Assembly: GCA_012839475.1 (NCBI GenBank)
Contig: DUNG01000036.1
Location: 1 to 40,532 of the forward strand
Length of the DNA stretch: 40,532 nt
Source: Petrimonas sp.
GTDB lineage: Bacteria; Bacteroidota; Bacteroidia; Bacteroidales; Dysgonomonadaceae
Direction: 5' to 3'
Position 1 is the first letter of the stretch, and each line of letters begins with the position of its first letter. Position numbers and translations under genes: made by a program. Below, in pieces: positions 20,478-30,377 of this stretch. Under the pieces are notes generated by a model. That model did no database searches. It saw only the letters and a list, made by a program, of their open reading frames with translations, and was not told the DNA's origin.

Positions 20478-20510
20478 GGGTTATCATTTTATTACGGCTA
20501 CAAAACCACC
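20478..20510 (-). repeat. GH97 gene tail, gene copy of the duplicated block
   Basis: It contains the last codons of the GH97 gene (GGFVAVIK), the stop and 6 bases beyond. See 20415-20446. Confidence 0.75.
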
Positions 20511-22388
20511 GCGAGGCAAACATTTTATCGTTAAACCGGTTTCTTCTTCCGATAAAGAGATGTTCTCTTCAATAGCGAAACTTCGGTCATCATTGCCATC
20601 TTTGAACAAAGAGACTTTTTTGCCACTTACAGGGATAGTTGCCAAAGGAGCGTAAAGCGTTCTCGGCTCATCGGTACCGTTGATACCCGCGATATACCAT
20701 ATATCGCCTTTACGTCGTGCCATGACAACTTCTACCCCGGGATAACCACTTAAAAGTTTCGTATCATCCCAGGTAGTGGGCAACTCAGACAGAAGGTGTT
20801 TTACCGCTTCCGGCAAGCTATCGTAAACCGAAGGCCTGTCGGGCATATGCTGCAAAGCCGATTCGAAGAGCACGGGTAGCGCGAGTTCATGCCCGTGCGA
20901 TGTGATATGCGGATGCTGCGAGTCGGAAAAAGTTCCCGGGGTATAGTCCATCGGGCCTACAACGTTTCTCGTGAAAGGTAACGTGGCATTATGTTCAGCA
21001 GCCCGGTTGGTCAGTACCGGATTATTATTATACCACTCGGCACCATACACTCCTTCCACCGTCATCATGTGGGGATAGGTACGCTGCCATCCGCGGGGGA
21101 TGGTGGCGCCATGGAAGTTAAGCATCAGCTTATATTTCACCGCATCCTCAAGTAAATCGATATAATAGTTCATGGTGGAAACACTATCGCCTGTGAAAAA
21201 GTCAACCTTGATACCGACAACGCCCATATCACTCAGCCATCTGTACTCTTTCTCCCGGTCCTCTTTCTTATTCAGCCGGTACAAGGGGCCGGGACCGAGC
21301 CAGCTGGTACTCGAGTTATACCACAGCAACGGCTTAACACCCTGTTTCAGGGCATACTCCACCGCGTCCTCCAGGTTGCCTCCATTTCCCATTTCATCCC
21401 ATTCCCAATCAATCAGATCATAAGGCCACTTCATACGGACAGCCAGATCGATATACTCTTTTACTATCTGATAATCCTTGGAACCATGATTGTTTGCCCA
21501 GTAGATCCACGACACCAAGCCAGGCTTTATCCATCCCGTATCCTCTACTTTGCAAGGCTCGGAAACATCGGTTACCAACGTGGATTCAACCACGTCAGAG
21601 AGACACCCCGTGATAAGCAACCGCCAGGGAGATTCCCACCGTCCATCACCAACCGGTTGTTTATCTGCCAGTCGAACCTGATAGCTATCACGCTGGTCTC
21701 CATTATACAAAAGAGAGCCACAATGCCCGCGTTTGATATTTGCTTCTGTTATCAGTACAAACAGTGAGTCACGCGGTTCCACGAGTGCAGGATATCCCCA
21801 AAGATCAACTCTCGGCCGGTTGGCAACGGTTCCATCCGTGGAAAGCGGAAAGAACCTTTCGTAGCCCGGGTCATACTGCTGTATCCATCTTCTGGTGCCT
21901 TTTGGAACGGTATAGGTTGTATATTCATGGGTGACATGCTCTTCATCAGCAACGGCATTTATCCCGTACTTCAAGGCAACGCCATCATTATAGACCCTGA
22001 ATGTAACCTCCAATGCCTGTCCAGCCTCATTTTCAAAGGAGTAGGTTCGCTCCGAAGCCTCGTTCACACAATGGCTGCGCTTCCCTGTTATCATTATGTA
22101 GTCATCGGTCACATGTTTTGCGGCAGTAACGGATTTCAATTTCAGGTTTCCGGCTAACTTCTGTACATCTGTTTCCAGCCCCAACTTTGATTGAGAAAGC
22201 ACAGCTTCACCCTCGTAATCCATTGAAAAACCGATCTCGCCATAGCCTTTTTCTTCCGCGAGTTCTACCGTAACTTTCAAGTTCCCGTCAGGAGAAGTAA
22301 TGTCAAGTGTTTTTGCTTGGCACGAACTAATCACAACGACAACTAGTATCACCCATATTTTTCTTAATTTTAAATAGGTCGGTTTCAT
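20484..22388 (-). CDS. GH97 family glycoside hydrolase lipoprotein, retaining type
   Basis: GH97 enzymes act on alpha-linked sugars (alpha-glucosidase or alpha-galactosidase). The protein has a lipoprotein signal (VVISSC), an N-terminal beta-sandwich opening SPDGNLKVTVEL, a (beta/alpha)8 barrel (WIYWANNHGSKDY, YDLIDWEWDEMG) and a C-terminal beta domain ending GGFVAVIK. An Asp in GIKVDFF is the position of the nucleophile in the retaining, alpha-galactosidase-like branch; the inverting SusB branch lacks it. A conserved Glu lies in the VEGVYGAEWY segment. In this locus an alpha-galactosidase-like role on side chains is plausible. The signal peptide starts at 22388; an ATG at 22415 is also in frame. 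A strong hairpin separates it from the upstream esterase. Confidence 0.93.
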   Translation of the reverse strand: MKPTYLKLRKIWVILVVVVISSCQAKTLDITSPDGNLKVTVELAEEKGYGEIGFSMDYEGEAVLSQSKLGLETDVQKLAGNLKLKSVTAAKHVTDDYIMITGKRSHCVNEASERTYSFENEAGQALEVTFRVYNDGVALKYGINAVADEEHVTHEYTTYTVPKGTRRWIQQYDPGYERFFPLSTDGTVANRPRVDLWGYPALVEPRDSLFVLITEANIKRGHCGSLLYNGDQRDSYQVRLADKQPVGDGRWESPWRLLITGCLSDVVESTLVTDVSEPCKVEDTGWIKPGLVSWIYWANNHGSKDYQIVKEYIDLAVRMKWPYDLIDWEWDEMGNGGNLEDAVEYALKQGVKPLLWYNSSTSWLGPGPLYRLNKKEDREKEYRWLSDMGVVGIKVDFFTGDSVSTMNYYIDLLEDAVKYKLMLNFHGATIPRGWQRTYPHMMTVEGVYGAEWYNNNPVLTNRAAEHNATLPFTRNVVGPMDYTPGTFSDSQHPHITSHGHELALPVLFESALQHMPDRPSVYDSLPEAVKHLLSELPTTWDDTKLLSGYPGVEVVMARRKGDIWYIAGINGTDEPRTLYAPLATIPVSGKKVSLFKDGNDDRSFAIEENISLSEEETGLTIKCLPRGGFVAVIK

Positions 22389-22424
22389 TTGATTTATATT
22401 TACACCAAGGTGCATGATACGCCA

Positions 22425-22473
22425 ATGTTTAAAACAGTCATCACACGCTTTTGGTCATGACTGTTTTAAACAT
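22425..22473. repeat. 17-bp perfect inverted repeat with 15-nt loop between esterase and GH97 genes
   Basis: ATGTTTAAAACAGTCAT (22425-22441) is repeated inverted at 22457-22473. No T tract follows on the minus strand, so it is not a standard terminator. It may be an intercistronic mRNA processing or stabilising hairpin, or a DNA operator for transcription of the genes from GH97 on. Confidence 0.7.
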
Positions 22474-22508
22474 GTCGGCCTCATGATTACTCATTCCTGA
22501 AAAACAAC

Positions 22509-24838
<2,330 letters not shown>

Positions 24839-24930
24839 TTATTTAGTTATAAAATATAGTGTTGAATAAAATATGCTTCCAATAGGAACTATACAAGCAG
24901 TAAGAAATTTCAAGTTTCTCTCATCAGTAA

Positions 24931-27900
24931 TCACCTGGCTTTTAAGCCACTGTTCGTTATGCGGAAATAATCAAACGAGACATCAAAAGGAGTGTCGGGC
25001 TTGGTCGTATCTGAGTCAAACCAGAAAGTACTTTTCATGTATTGCGTTACAATACCGTCAGATGCCATTAGGCCTGCACGAATATCCTTAAGTAACATGT
25101 CGGCTGTTCCCAACAATACAAATTCATCGCCATCCAAAGAGTAATACGCGGTGTACAGGCTCCCCTTCTTTTCTAATCTAAGCACGAGCGGGTTGTCATC
25201 CAACACGGGCTCTGGAAGGTTGAAGCTACCCATCGACTTCACGATACCGTTTTCTTCCATTACAAGGTCAACCGTACCTGCCTGGACAGGTGCACCCGGC
25301 CTACCCATCTGGGTGGTTTTGATCACTGCCCTAAACATGAGTTTCACAAAGTTGTCATCATTCTCATAGACCAATATCCCGGCGTTCTCGGGCTGGGAAG
25401 GGACCCTTGAAGCGACCAACTTGGTTTCAATGACCCAGTCGTTGTTGGCACTTTGCAGGAGAATATTTTTCGCGTTGTTGGTACCCTCCGATACATCCCC
25501 AACATCACTCGTAATGGTGAGTGAGCCCGGCTTTTTAGACAGGCTATAACCTGCCGGGTCTTCCCTGAGCCATTCCCATTGGTCACCAATGCTATTGCCA
25601 TTGAACTCGTCACTGACCGATTTCACGTCGAAATTCAAATAGTAGGTGTTGGTTTCAGACGTTATCTCATCGATGAACTTAACTACCGCCGTCCCCGGCA
25701 CCTTATCTGCCTGTTGAATCTCCACCTTCACGCCAGGATCTATTGCCGTAGCCTCAACGACCGGGGTTTTTGACTTGTTATCCAGCAGGTAACTGTATGC
25801 CTTGGTCTCTTTATCGAAGCCGCTTACTACTCTTTTATTAACCAAGATGGATTTAGGAGAAAGATCTGGCATGACCTTAATGGGGTAACTGCCCGAAACG
25901 GTAGTTCCATCCACGGTCACATCGGCAAAGATTGTCGCCACGCCAACCCCAACGGCAGTTACCTTACCGGCCGCATCTACAGTGGCCACCGACGGGTTGT
26001 TACACTTGTAAACGACCTTTGCCTTCGTAAGGTCATAAAAGCTGTCGTCCGACATACTGGCAGTCACACTGGTCTCTATCGTGTTGCCCGGTCTTAATAT
26101 GGCCTGATTGCCTTCGGCGACAACGGTACTTAGCACGGGCTTGTATTTACCGCTCATCGTGGCTTCTACTTGTCCCCTGATGTCTCTCGATGATGCCCCG
26201 ACTTCAAATACATACTTGCCTGGGTCAAACGTGATCTTGTCGTTCTCTGCATCCCAGAACCATAGGTCGGAGCAATCGATATCGATGGAGACGGTCTTTA
26301 CCTGTCCCCTGGGAATAGTTACCCGTTTAAACCCTTTGAGCCTTTTGATCGGTCTTTCCCACGACTTGGGACTTTCCGGGGTTCTCACGTAAACCTGTAC
26401 AATCTCATCTCCATCCACATCGCCGGAGTTTTTCACATCAACCGTCACCGTGACTTTATCGTTGGGGGTTATGTTGGTTTTGCTAATGGTGAAGTTGCTA
26501 TAATCAAAAGTGGTGTAAGAGATCCCGAAACCGAACTCGTACGATACCTCTTTATCGTAATACCAATAGGTCCTACCATTAGTCCCATCACCACGTAAAG
26601 TATAATCATTGAGTTCGGGGAGGTCACTGAGCGACTTATGCCAGGTGACGTTAAGCTTTCCACCGGGATTCACGTCACCAAATAGGATCCTGGCCATAGC
26701 TGTTCCTTGAGCCTGTCCATTATAGCCGGTCCAAATGATCCCGGAAATATTGGGCAAGTGCTTGAACTGCTCTACCTCTACCATCCCCATCGTTTGCATT
26801 ACCACCACGGTATTGGGATTTACCGAAGCAACGGCCTGGATCAATTGATTTTGGTTTCCTGGCAGGGTGATGGCGAAACGGTCCGACTCTTCGCGTCCGG
26901 TGGATTGATCGGTTCCAACAAAAACCAAGACCATGTCGGCAGCGGCAGCTATATCTAACGTTTCCTGCTCTATATCGGGGCTCTCCACCTCGCGATAAAC
27001 CAAAACAACGGTTTGGGGACCGGTAAGTCCTAAGTTGTTAATTTTTAGCGAAACCGGACGGGATCTGCCAAACCCCCTGAATCCGGCACCACCCGCTTCA
27101 GGCTTAATGACTTGAGAGGCTAAAATATTACCGGTCGCGGAACTCACCCTTACTTCCAACAGTCCACCAGCACCGGAGGTCGTCATATTGAATCGTATAG
27201 AATCGACATTGGTGATATCCACGCCATGATACATGGTCCAATCACCATCCTTAATCCCACGAACGGAGGCTGCACCATACCTTGCAGACGTGATCAACCC
27301 GGCAGAGGAGTCATCAAACTTGGTGGCATCATACTCCATCACGACCTTTCCATCGGCGATGGTTGAAAAGCTGGTCATGGTAAAGAAGTCTGTTCTGCGC
27401 TCGGTATTTCCTGTAGTACGAGAGACGACCTCAATATCTAAATCATTGTCTGCAAGATAGTTTTGAATCCCCTTCAGGTGTGAAACACTGTACTCGGCCT
27501 CGATTGGTCCGGAATAGTCTCCCAGCTCTACCTTATCGGCCTGGGGGCCTAAAACGGCAATTTTCTTTATTTTATTAGGATTGATAGGCAAAGCTTTTTC
27601 ACCGGTCGATGCCACCAGGTTGTTTTTCAGAAGCACGGGTGTCTTGGTGGCTACTTCAATGGCCAGGTCATTGTGTGAAGGATCATTGATAATGTCTGGC
27701 TTAATACCTGCATAGGTAACTATTTCTGCTGGATCGAATTCGCCAATCCTCATTCTTATGGAGAAGATATTGATCAGGGCTTTATCCAGGTCGTACTCCG
27801 TTAAAAGTCCTTTCTCTAACGCCGTCATCAAATGACTTTGATACATTCCCCCGCAATCGGAGTCGACTCCCGACGTCAATCCCATTGCCGCGGCCTCTTC

Positions 27901-28761
27901 AGGACTTTCAGCGTACATGTGCCCCCTTAAAATGTCGTCTATGGCACCACAATCGCCCGTTATATAGCCGTCCAGTCCATACGTTCTTCTGGCGATGGTA
28001 TCAACGAGGAATTTACTGGCCGATACGGGCGTACCGTTTACAGCATTATAAGCGGTCATGATTGAAGGCAGGTTATAATCGCGGATTAACGTCCGGTATG
28101 GCGCGAGGTAAAACTCCCTCATATCCCGGTCGTCCATATTTGAGCTCCCGGTATGGCGATTAAACTCGGTGTTGTTTGCCAGATAGTGTTTTCCACAAGG
28201 AACGGTTTTCAGGTAGACGGGATCATCGCCCATCATTCCTTGGATAAATCCCTTTCCGATTTGTGAAACCAGGAATGGGTCTTCAGCGAAGGTTTCAGCC
28301 GTTCTCCCCCATCTTGGATCTCTCGCCGGTTCTACAACCGGTGACCAGTAGGTAAGGGTGAAAATCAAATCGTGATTAAAGCCCCGGGCCTCATCGGCAA
28401 TCACGGAGGCTTCCCGTTTTATCAACTCCGGATCCCATGTAGCCCCAACGGCAACGCTATTGGGAAAGGAGGTCGCGGTCATTCCACTGTTGTTATTCCT
28501 ACCCATAACACCATGTAGAGCCTCTCCCCAAAGATCGTAGTGATTTACTCCCAAACGGGGAATAGGTGGCATGGTGTTGCCTAACTGACTAATCTTTTCT
28601 TCCAGGGTCATTCTGGACACGAGGTCCACCGCCCGCTCTTTGAAGGAATAAGATCTGTTGAGATAAATTGGCTCTGCTGCTTTTTTACTGACTTGAATGA
28701 AAGCCAAGAGGGGGATAAAACAGACAATCAACAAACCCGCTAGTGATAGTTTACTTTTCAT
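24931..28761 (-). CDS. Multimodular GH3 glycosidase with inserted carbohydrate-binding and C-terminal accessory domains
   Basis: GH3 enzymes release terminal sugars (beta-xylosidase, beta-glucosidase or alpha-arabinosidase). The 1276-residue protein has a signal peptide, the GH3 N-terminal barrel (about 40-345; KHYLANN near 201 and nucleophile Asp270 in YITGDCGAIDDI), the C-terminal alpha/beta sandwich (VLLKNN, GREESDRFAITLPG) interrupted at about 455-600 by a CBM6-like beta-sandwich (MEYDATKFDD, VDSIRFNMTTSGAGG), a fibronectin-III-like domain, a Big_2 domain (VATVDAAGKVTAVGVG), and a C-terminal concanavalin-like domain (about 1065-1270; DEFNGNSIGDQWEWLRED) like that ending many GH43 beta-xylosidases. 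The DCGAI motif recalls the beta-xylosidase branch. Ordinary GH3 enzymes are 700-900 residues. It is the first gene of the cluster and has its own leader. Confidence 0.93.
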   Translation of the reverse strand: MKSKLSLAGLLIVCFIPLLAFIQVSKKAAEPIYLNRSYSFKERAVDLVSRMTLEEKISQLGNTMPPIPRLGVNHYDLWGEALHGVMGRNNNSGMTATSFPNSVAVGATWDPELIKREASVIADEARGFNHDLIFTLTYWSPVVEPARDPRWGRTAETFAEDPFLVSQIGKGFIQGMMGDDPVYLKTVPCGKHYLANNTEFNRHTGSSNMDDRDMREFYLAPYRTLIRDYNLPSIMTAYNAVNGTPVSASKFLVDTIARRTYGLDGYITGDCGAIDDILRGHMYAESPEEAAAMGLTSGVDSDCGGMYQSHLMTALEKGLLTEYDLDKALINIFSIRMRIGEFDPAEIVTYAGIKPDIINDPSHNDLAIEVATKTPVLLKNNLVASTGEKALPINPNKIKKIAVLGPQADKVELGDYSGPIEAEYSVSHLKGIQNYLADNDLDIEVVSRTTGNTERRTDFFTMTSFSTIADGKVVMEYDATKFDDSSAGLITSARYGAASVRGIKDGDWTMYHGVDITNVDSIRFNMTTSGAGGLLEVRVSSATGNILASQVIKPEAGGAGFRGFGRSRPVSLKINNLGLTGPQTVVLVYREVESPDIEQETLDIAAAADMVLVFVGTDQSTGREESDRFAITLPGNQNQLIQAVASVNPNTVVVMQTMGMVEVEQFKHLPNISGIIWTGYNGQAQGTAMARILFGDVNPGGKLNVTWHKSLSDLPELNDYTLRGDGTNGRTYWYYDKEVSYEFGFGISYTTFDYSNFTISKTNITPNDKVTVTVDVKNSGDVDGDEIVQVYVRTPESPKSWERPIKRLKGFKRVTIPRGQVKTVSIDIDCSDLWFWDAENDKITFDPGKYVFEVGASSRDIRGQVEATMSGKYKPVLSTVVAEGNQAILRPGNTIETSVTASMSDDSFYDLTKAKVVYKCNNPSVATVDAAGKVTAVGVGVATIFADVTVDGTTVSGSYPIKVMPDLSPKSILVNKRVVSGFDKETKAYSYLLDNKSKTPVVEATAIDPGVKVEIQQADKVPGTAVVKFIDEITSETNTYYLNFDVKSVSDEFNGNSIGDQWEWLREDPAGYSLSKKPGSLTITSDVGDVSEGTNNAKNILLQSANNDWVIETKLVASRVPSQPENAGILVYENDDNFVKLMFRAVIKTTQMGRPGAPVQAGTVDLVMEENGIVKSMGSFNLPEPVLDDNPLVLRLEKKGSLYTAYYSLDGDEFVLLGTADMLLKDIRAGLMASDGIVTQYMKSTFWFDSDTTKPDTPFDVSFDYFRITNSGLKAR

Positions 28762-28840
28762 ATTATATTAGGTATTAAAACATTAAAAACAACGCGACTT
28801 GATCACACCGCAAGTGCAAATAGTAAATCCAACATCAAGT

Positions 28841-28871
28841 AAAAAAAACCGGATGACGCGTTCTTCCGGTT
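28841..28871 (-). terminator. Intrinsic terminator inside the GH3 leader (attenuator candidate)
   Basis: On the minus strand AACCGGA (28865-28871) pairs with TCCGGTT (28847-28853) around an 11-nt loop, followed by eight T. It lies between the predicted promoter (28937-28969) and the GH3 start codon (28761), about 80 bases before that codon. It could stop transcription conditionally or end a short leader RNA. Confidence 0.65.
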
Positions 28872-28936
28872 ATTGGGATAAACATGCTTACTCGCAAGTT
28901 GTAATAAGAAAAAGAGGGCACACGTACCTCTAAGAA

Positions 28937-28969
28937 CAAAGATACACAATTTTCGTGTTACTTGAACAA
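28937..28969 (-). promoter_or_regulatory. Promoter candidate for the GH3-led operon
   Basis: The minus strand carries TATCTTTG (28937-28944), an exact TAnnTTTG box. A TTG lies 22 bases upstream (28967-28969), slightly wider than usual. Transcription would start near 28931 and give a leader of about 170 nt. Confidence 0.5.
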
Positions 28970-29059
28970 GGAAAGAAGCAAAGTTTTATGGCTAAAATTA
29001 CCGTAGATTCAAGCCTTAAACAGATTGTTATTTGACAAATAGGCATAGATCATTTCAGT

Positions 29060-29188
29060 AGTGTCCCCTAAAAGTCTTGAAAATAGTTTGTAAATAATTC
29101 ATATATAGACATTTAGATTGAAAATTTCTCGGTGACGATTTAAATCGACCACCATTGATCTTTGCCTGCAGGTTTTTTAGTGGACACT
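29060..29188. mobile_element. MITE-like element with terminal inverted repeats
   Basis: AGTGTCCCCTAAAA (29060-29073) and its inverse (29175-29188) match at 13 of 14 positions and bound 129 bases without coding capacity. Such ends resemble insertion sequence termini. No clear target-site duplication was seen, and no transposase is in the window. Confidence 0.45.
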
Positions 29189-29211
29189 TATGACTCTAAA
29201 TGAAAATTTTA

Positions 29212-29219
29212 TATCTTTG
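29212..29219 (+). promoter_or_regulatory. Promoter -7 box upstream of the repeat-containing leader
   Basis: TATCTTTG is an exact TAnnTTTG box, followed by CA. No TTG stands at the -33 position, so it may be weak or activator-dependent. Transcription would start near 29225, giving a roughly 310-nt leader before the lipoprotein gene. The box lies 24 bases beyond the right end of the MITE-like element. Confidence 0.45.
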
Positions 29220-29259
29220 CAACTGTCGGGCCAAGAGGAAACAGGGTCTGCTGGGGAGC

Positions 29260-29281
29260 AACCTGTCAGTAATAACCCGAC
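29260..29281 (+). repeat. 22-bp direct repeat, first copy
   Basis: AACCTGTCAGTAATAACCCGA plus C recurs exactly at 29323-29344, 63 bases on. Only two copies exist, so it is not a CRISPR array. Confidence 0.8.
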
Positions 29282-29322
29282 GGTCGAGGGTCGGTTTTAA
29301 ATCCCAACCCCCCACCCGGAGT

Positions 29323-29344
29323 AACCTGTCAGTAATAACCCGAC
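29323..29344 (+). repeat. 22-bp direct repeat, second copy
   Basis: Exact second copy of 29260-29281, in the same orientation. Confidence 0.8.
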
Positions 29345-29537
29345 TGGCTGGAATGACCGAGGGGACGAAAACACCCCCTCTTTCCCATTGGCTGTTCCGG
29401 TCATTAATGACTTTGAAAACCCTATATTGAATGCTTAGTGAAATGACCAAACTGTCAGATAAAGTCTTAACTAATACAGGCAATGGTAATTATCAATATG
29501 CAAGACAAAATTTTTATATCACTAAACCATAGCTATT

Positions 29538-30161
29538 ATGAAAACATTAATAAGATTCGGACTTTGGGTCATGGCGTTGATGAGCCTTACTTCCTGTGAT
29601 TTATTTTTTGACACCCTTCCTCCGAAAACAATTGTCTATAATTTAGGGTTCAATTTTCAGGATTCTTCCGGTAATGATTTGGTAAAAGGAATTGGACTGG
29701 AGGAGTGGATTCCCTCAGATATAGCAATGGAGGATGCACTATCGGGTACTGTAAACCGCGACTTGTATGTATTGGATATTATTGTTTCGGAACCTTGTAC
29801 GAATTGGGATAATGAAATTTACAATGCACCAGCCAGACCCGGCTTTGAACCTGATGTTAATCGTCCAATATTAACTATGCATAAGAATAATGGCAATTGT
29901 TATTTAAACAGTAGTTTTAGTTTACCGGCAGAAGATTGTCCGGAACAGAGAATACTCACCTACAAGCTGAAAGTCGATTATGTGTTTGGCGATAACGCTG
30001 TACATGAGTTTGTTACATATTGGGATGTTCCAAAGAAATATTTACCTGATAATTCTAAGTTCGCCAAATGTTATCGCATCGAATTTGATGGTAATGAGAT
30101 CATTCCTGAAACAGTGGAGGATGAATCTAGGAACTATTCGGCAACTATTATACTAAACTGA
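29538..30161 (+). CDS. Small secreted lipoprotein of unknown function
   Basis: The 207-residue protein has a lipoprotein signal: MKTLIRFGLWVMALMSLTSC with lipobox LTSC (Cys20), followed by DLFFDTLPP. The rest is beta-rich with several Cys (EPCTNWDN, NGNCYLN, EDCPEQR, AKCYRIEFDG) that could form disulfides in the periplasm or at the surface. I do not recognise a family. It stands alone between the polysaccharide locus and the nitrite reductase operon, has a long upstream leader with repeats, and converges on the porin gene across a strong hairpin. A link to either neighbour is not supported. Confidence 0.7.
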   Translation: MKTLIRFGLWVMALMSLTSCDLFFDTLPPKTIVYNLGFNFQDSSGNDLVKGIGLEEWIPSDIAMEDALSGTVNRDLYVLDIIVSEPCTNWDNEIYNAPARPGFEPDVNRPILTMHKNNGNCYLNSSFSLPAEDCPEQRILTYKLKVDYVFGDNAVHEFVTYWDVPKKYLPDNSKFAKCYRIEFDGNEIIPETVEDESRNYSATIILN

Positions 30162-30279
30162 ACTACTATGGATTGAAAATCCATGCGAAAAAGCTTTAAT
30201 AGCTTCCAACCCGGCTATACGATGGGTGTGTTTTGAGCCGGACGTGGAAGTAGGGGGCGCATGATAAAAATGAATCCAA

Positions 30280-30312
30280 ATCAAAGGGCTGGTTCGAAGC
30301 CAGCCCTTTGAT
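30280..30312. terminator. Bidirectional hairpin between converging lipoprotein and porin genes
   Basis: A perfect 13-bp stem (ATCAAAGGGCTGG at 30280-30292 with 30300-30312) closes a 7-nt loop. It lies between two converging genes; on the minus strand a T-rich stretch follows, so it most likely ends the nrf transcript. Confidence 0.75.
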
Positions 30313-30377
30313 ATATAAGTGAGGTAAAATAGTCCTTGCAATTGACGCAATGGATTTAATAAGAGTGAAATCCCCCG

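Larger units (their letters stand above)
28762..29537. other. Non-coding region between the GH3 gene and a divergent lipoprotein gene
   Basis: No convincing gene lies in these 776 bases. They hold the GH3 leader with an intrinsic terminator, a minus-strand promoter, a MITE-like inverted-repeat element, a plus-strand promoter and a pair of 22-bp direct repeats, each listed separately. Confidence 0.6.

Noticed and set aside
29260-29344. Possible CRISPR array in the 22-bp repeats
   Set aside because: Only two repeat units, no third copy, no leader and no cas genes.
30168-30184. Short hairpin ATGGATT/AATCCAT after the lipoprotein gene
   Set aside because: Only 7 bp with a 3-nt loop and no T tract; the strong 30280-30312 stem explains termination.
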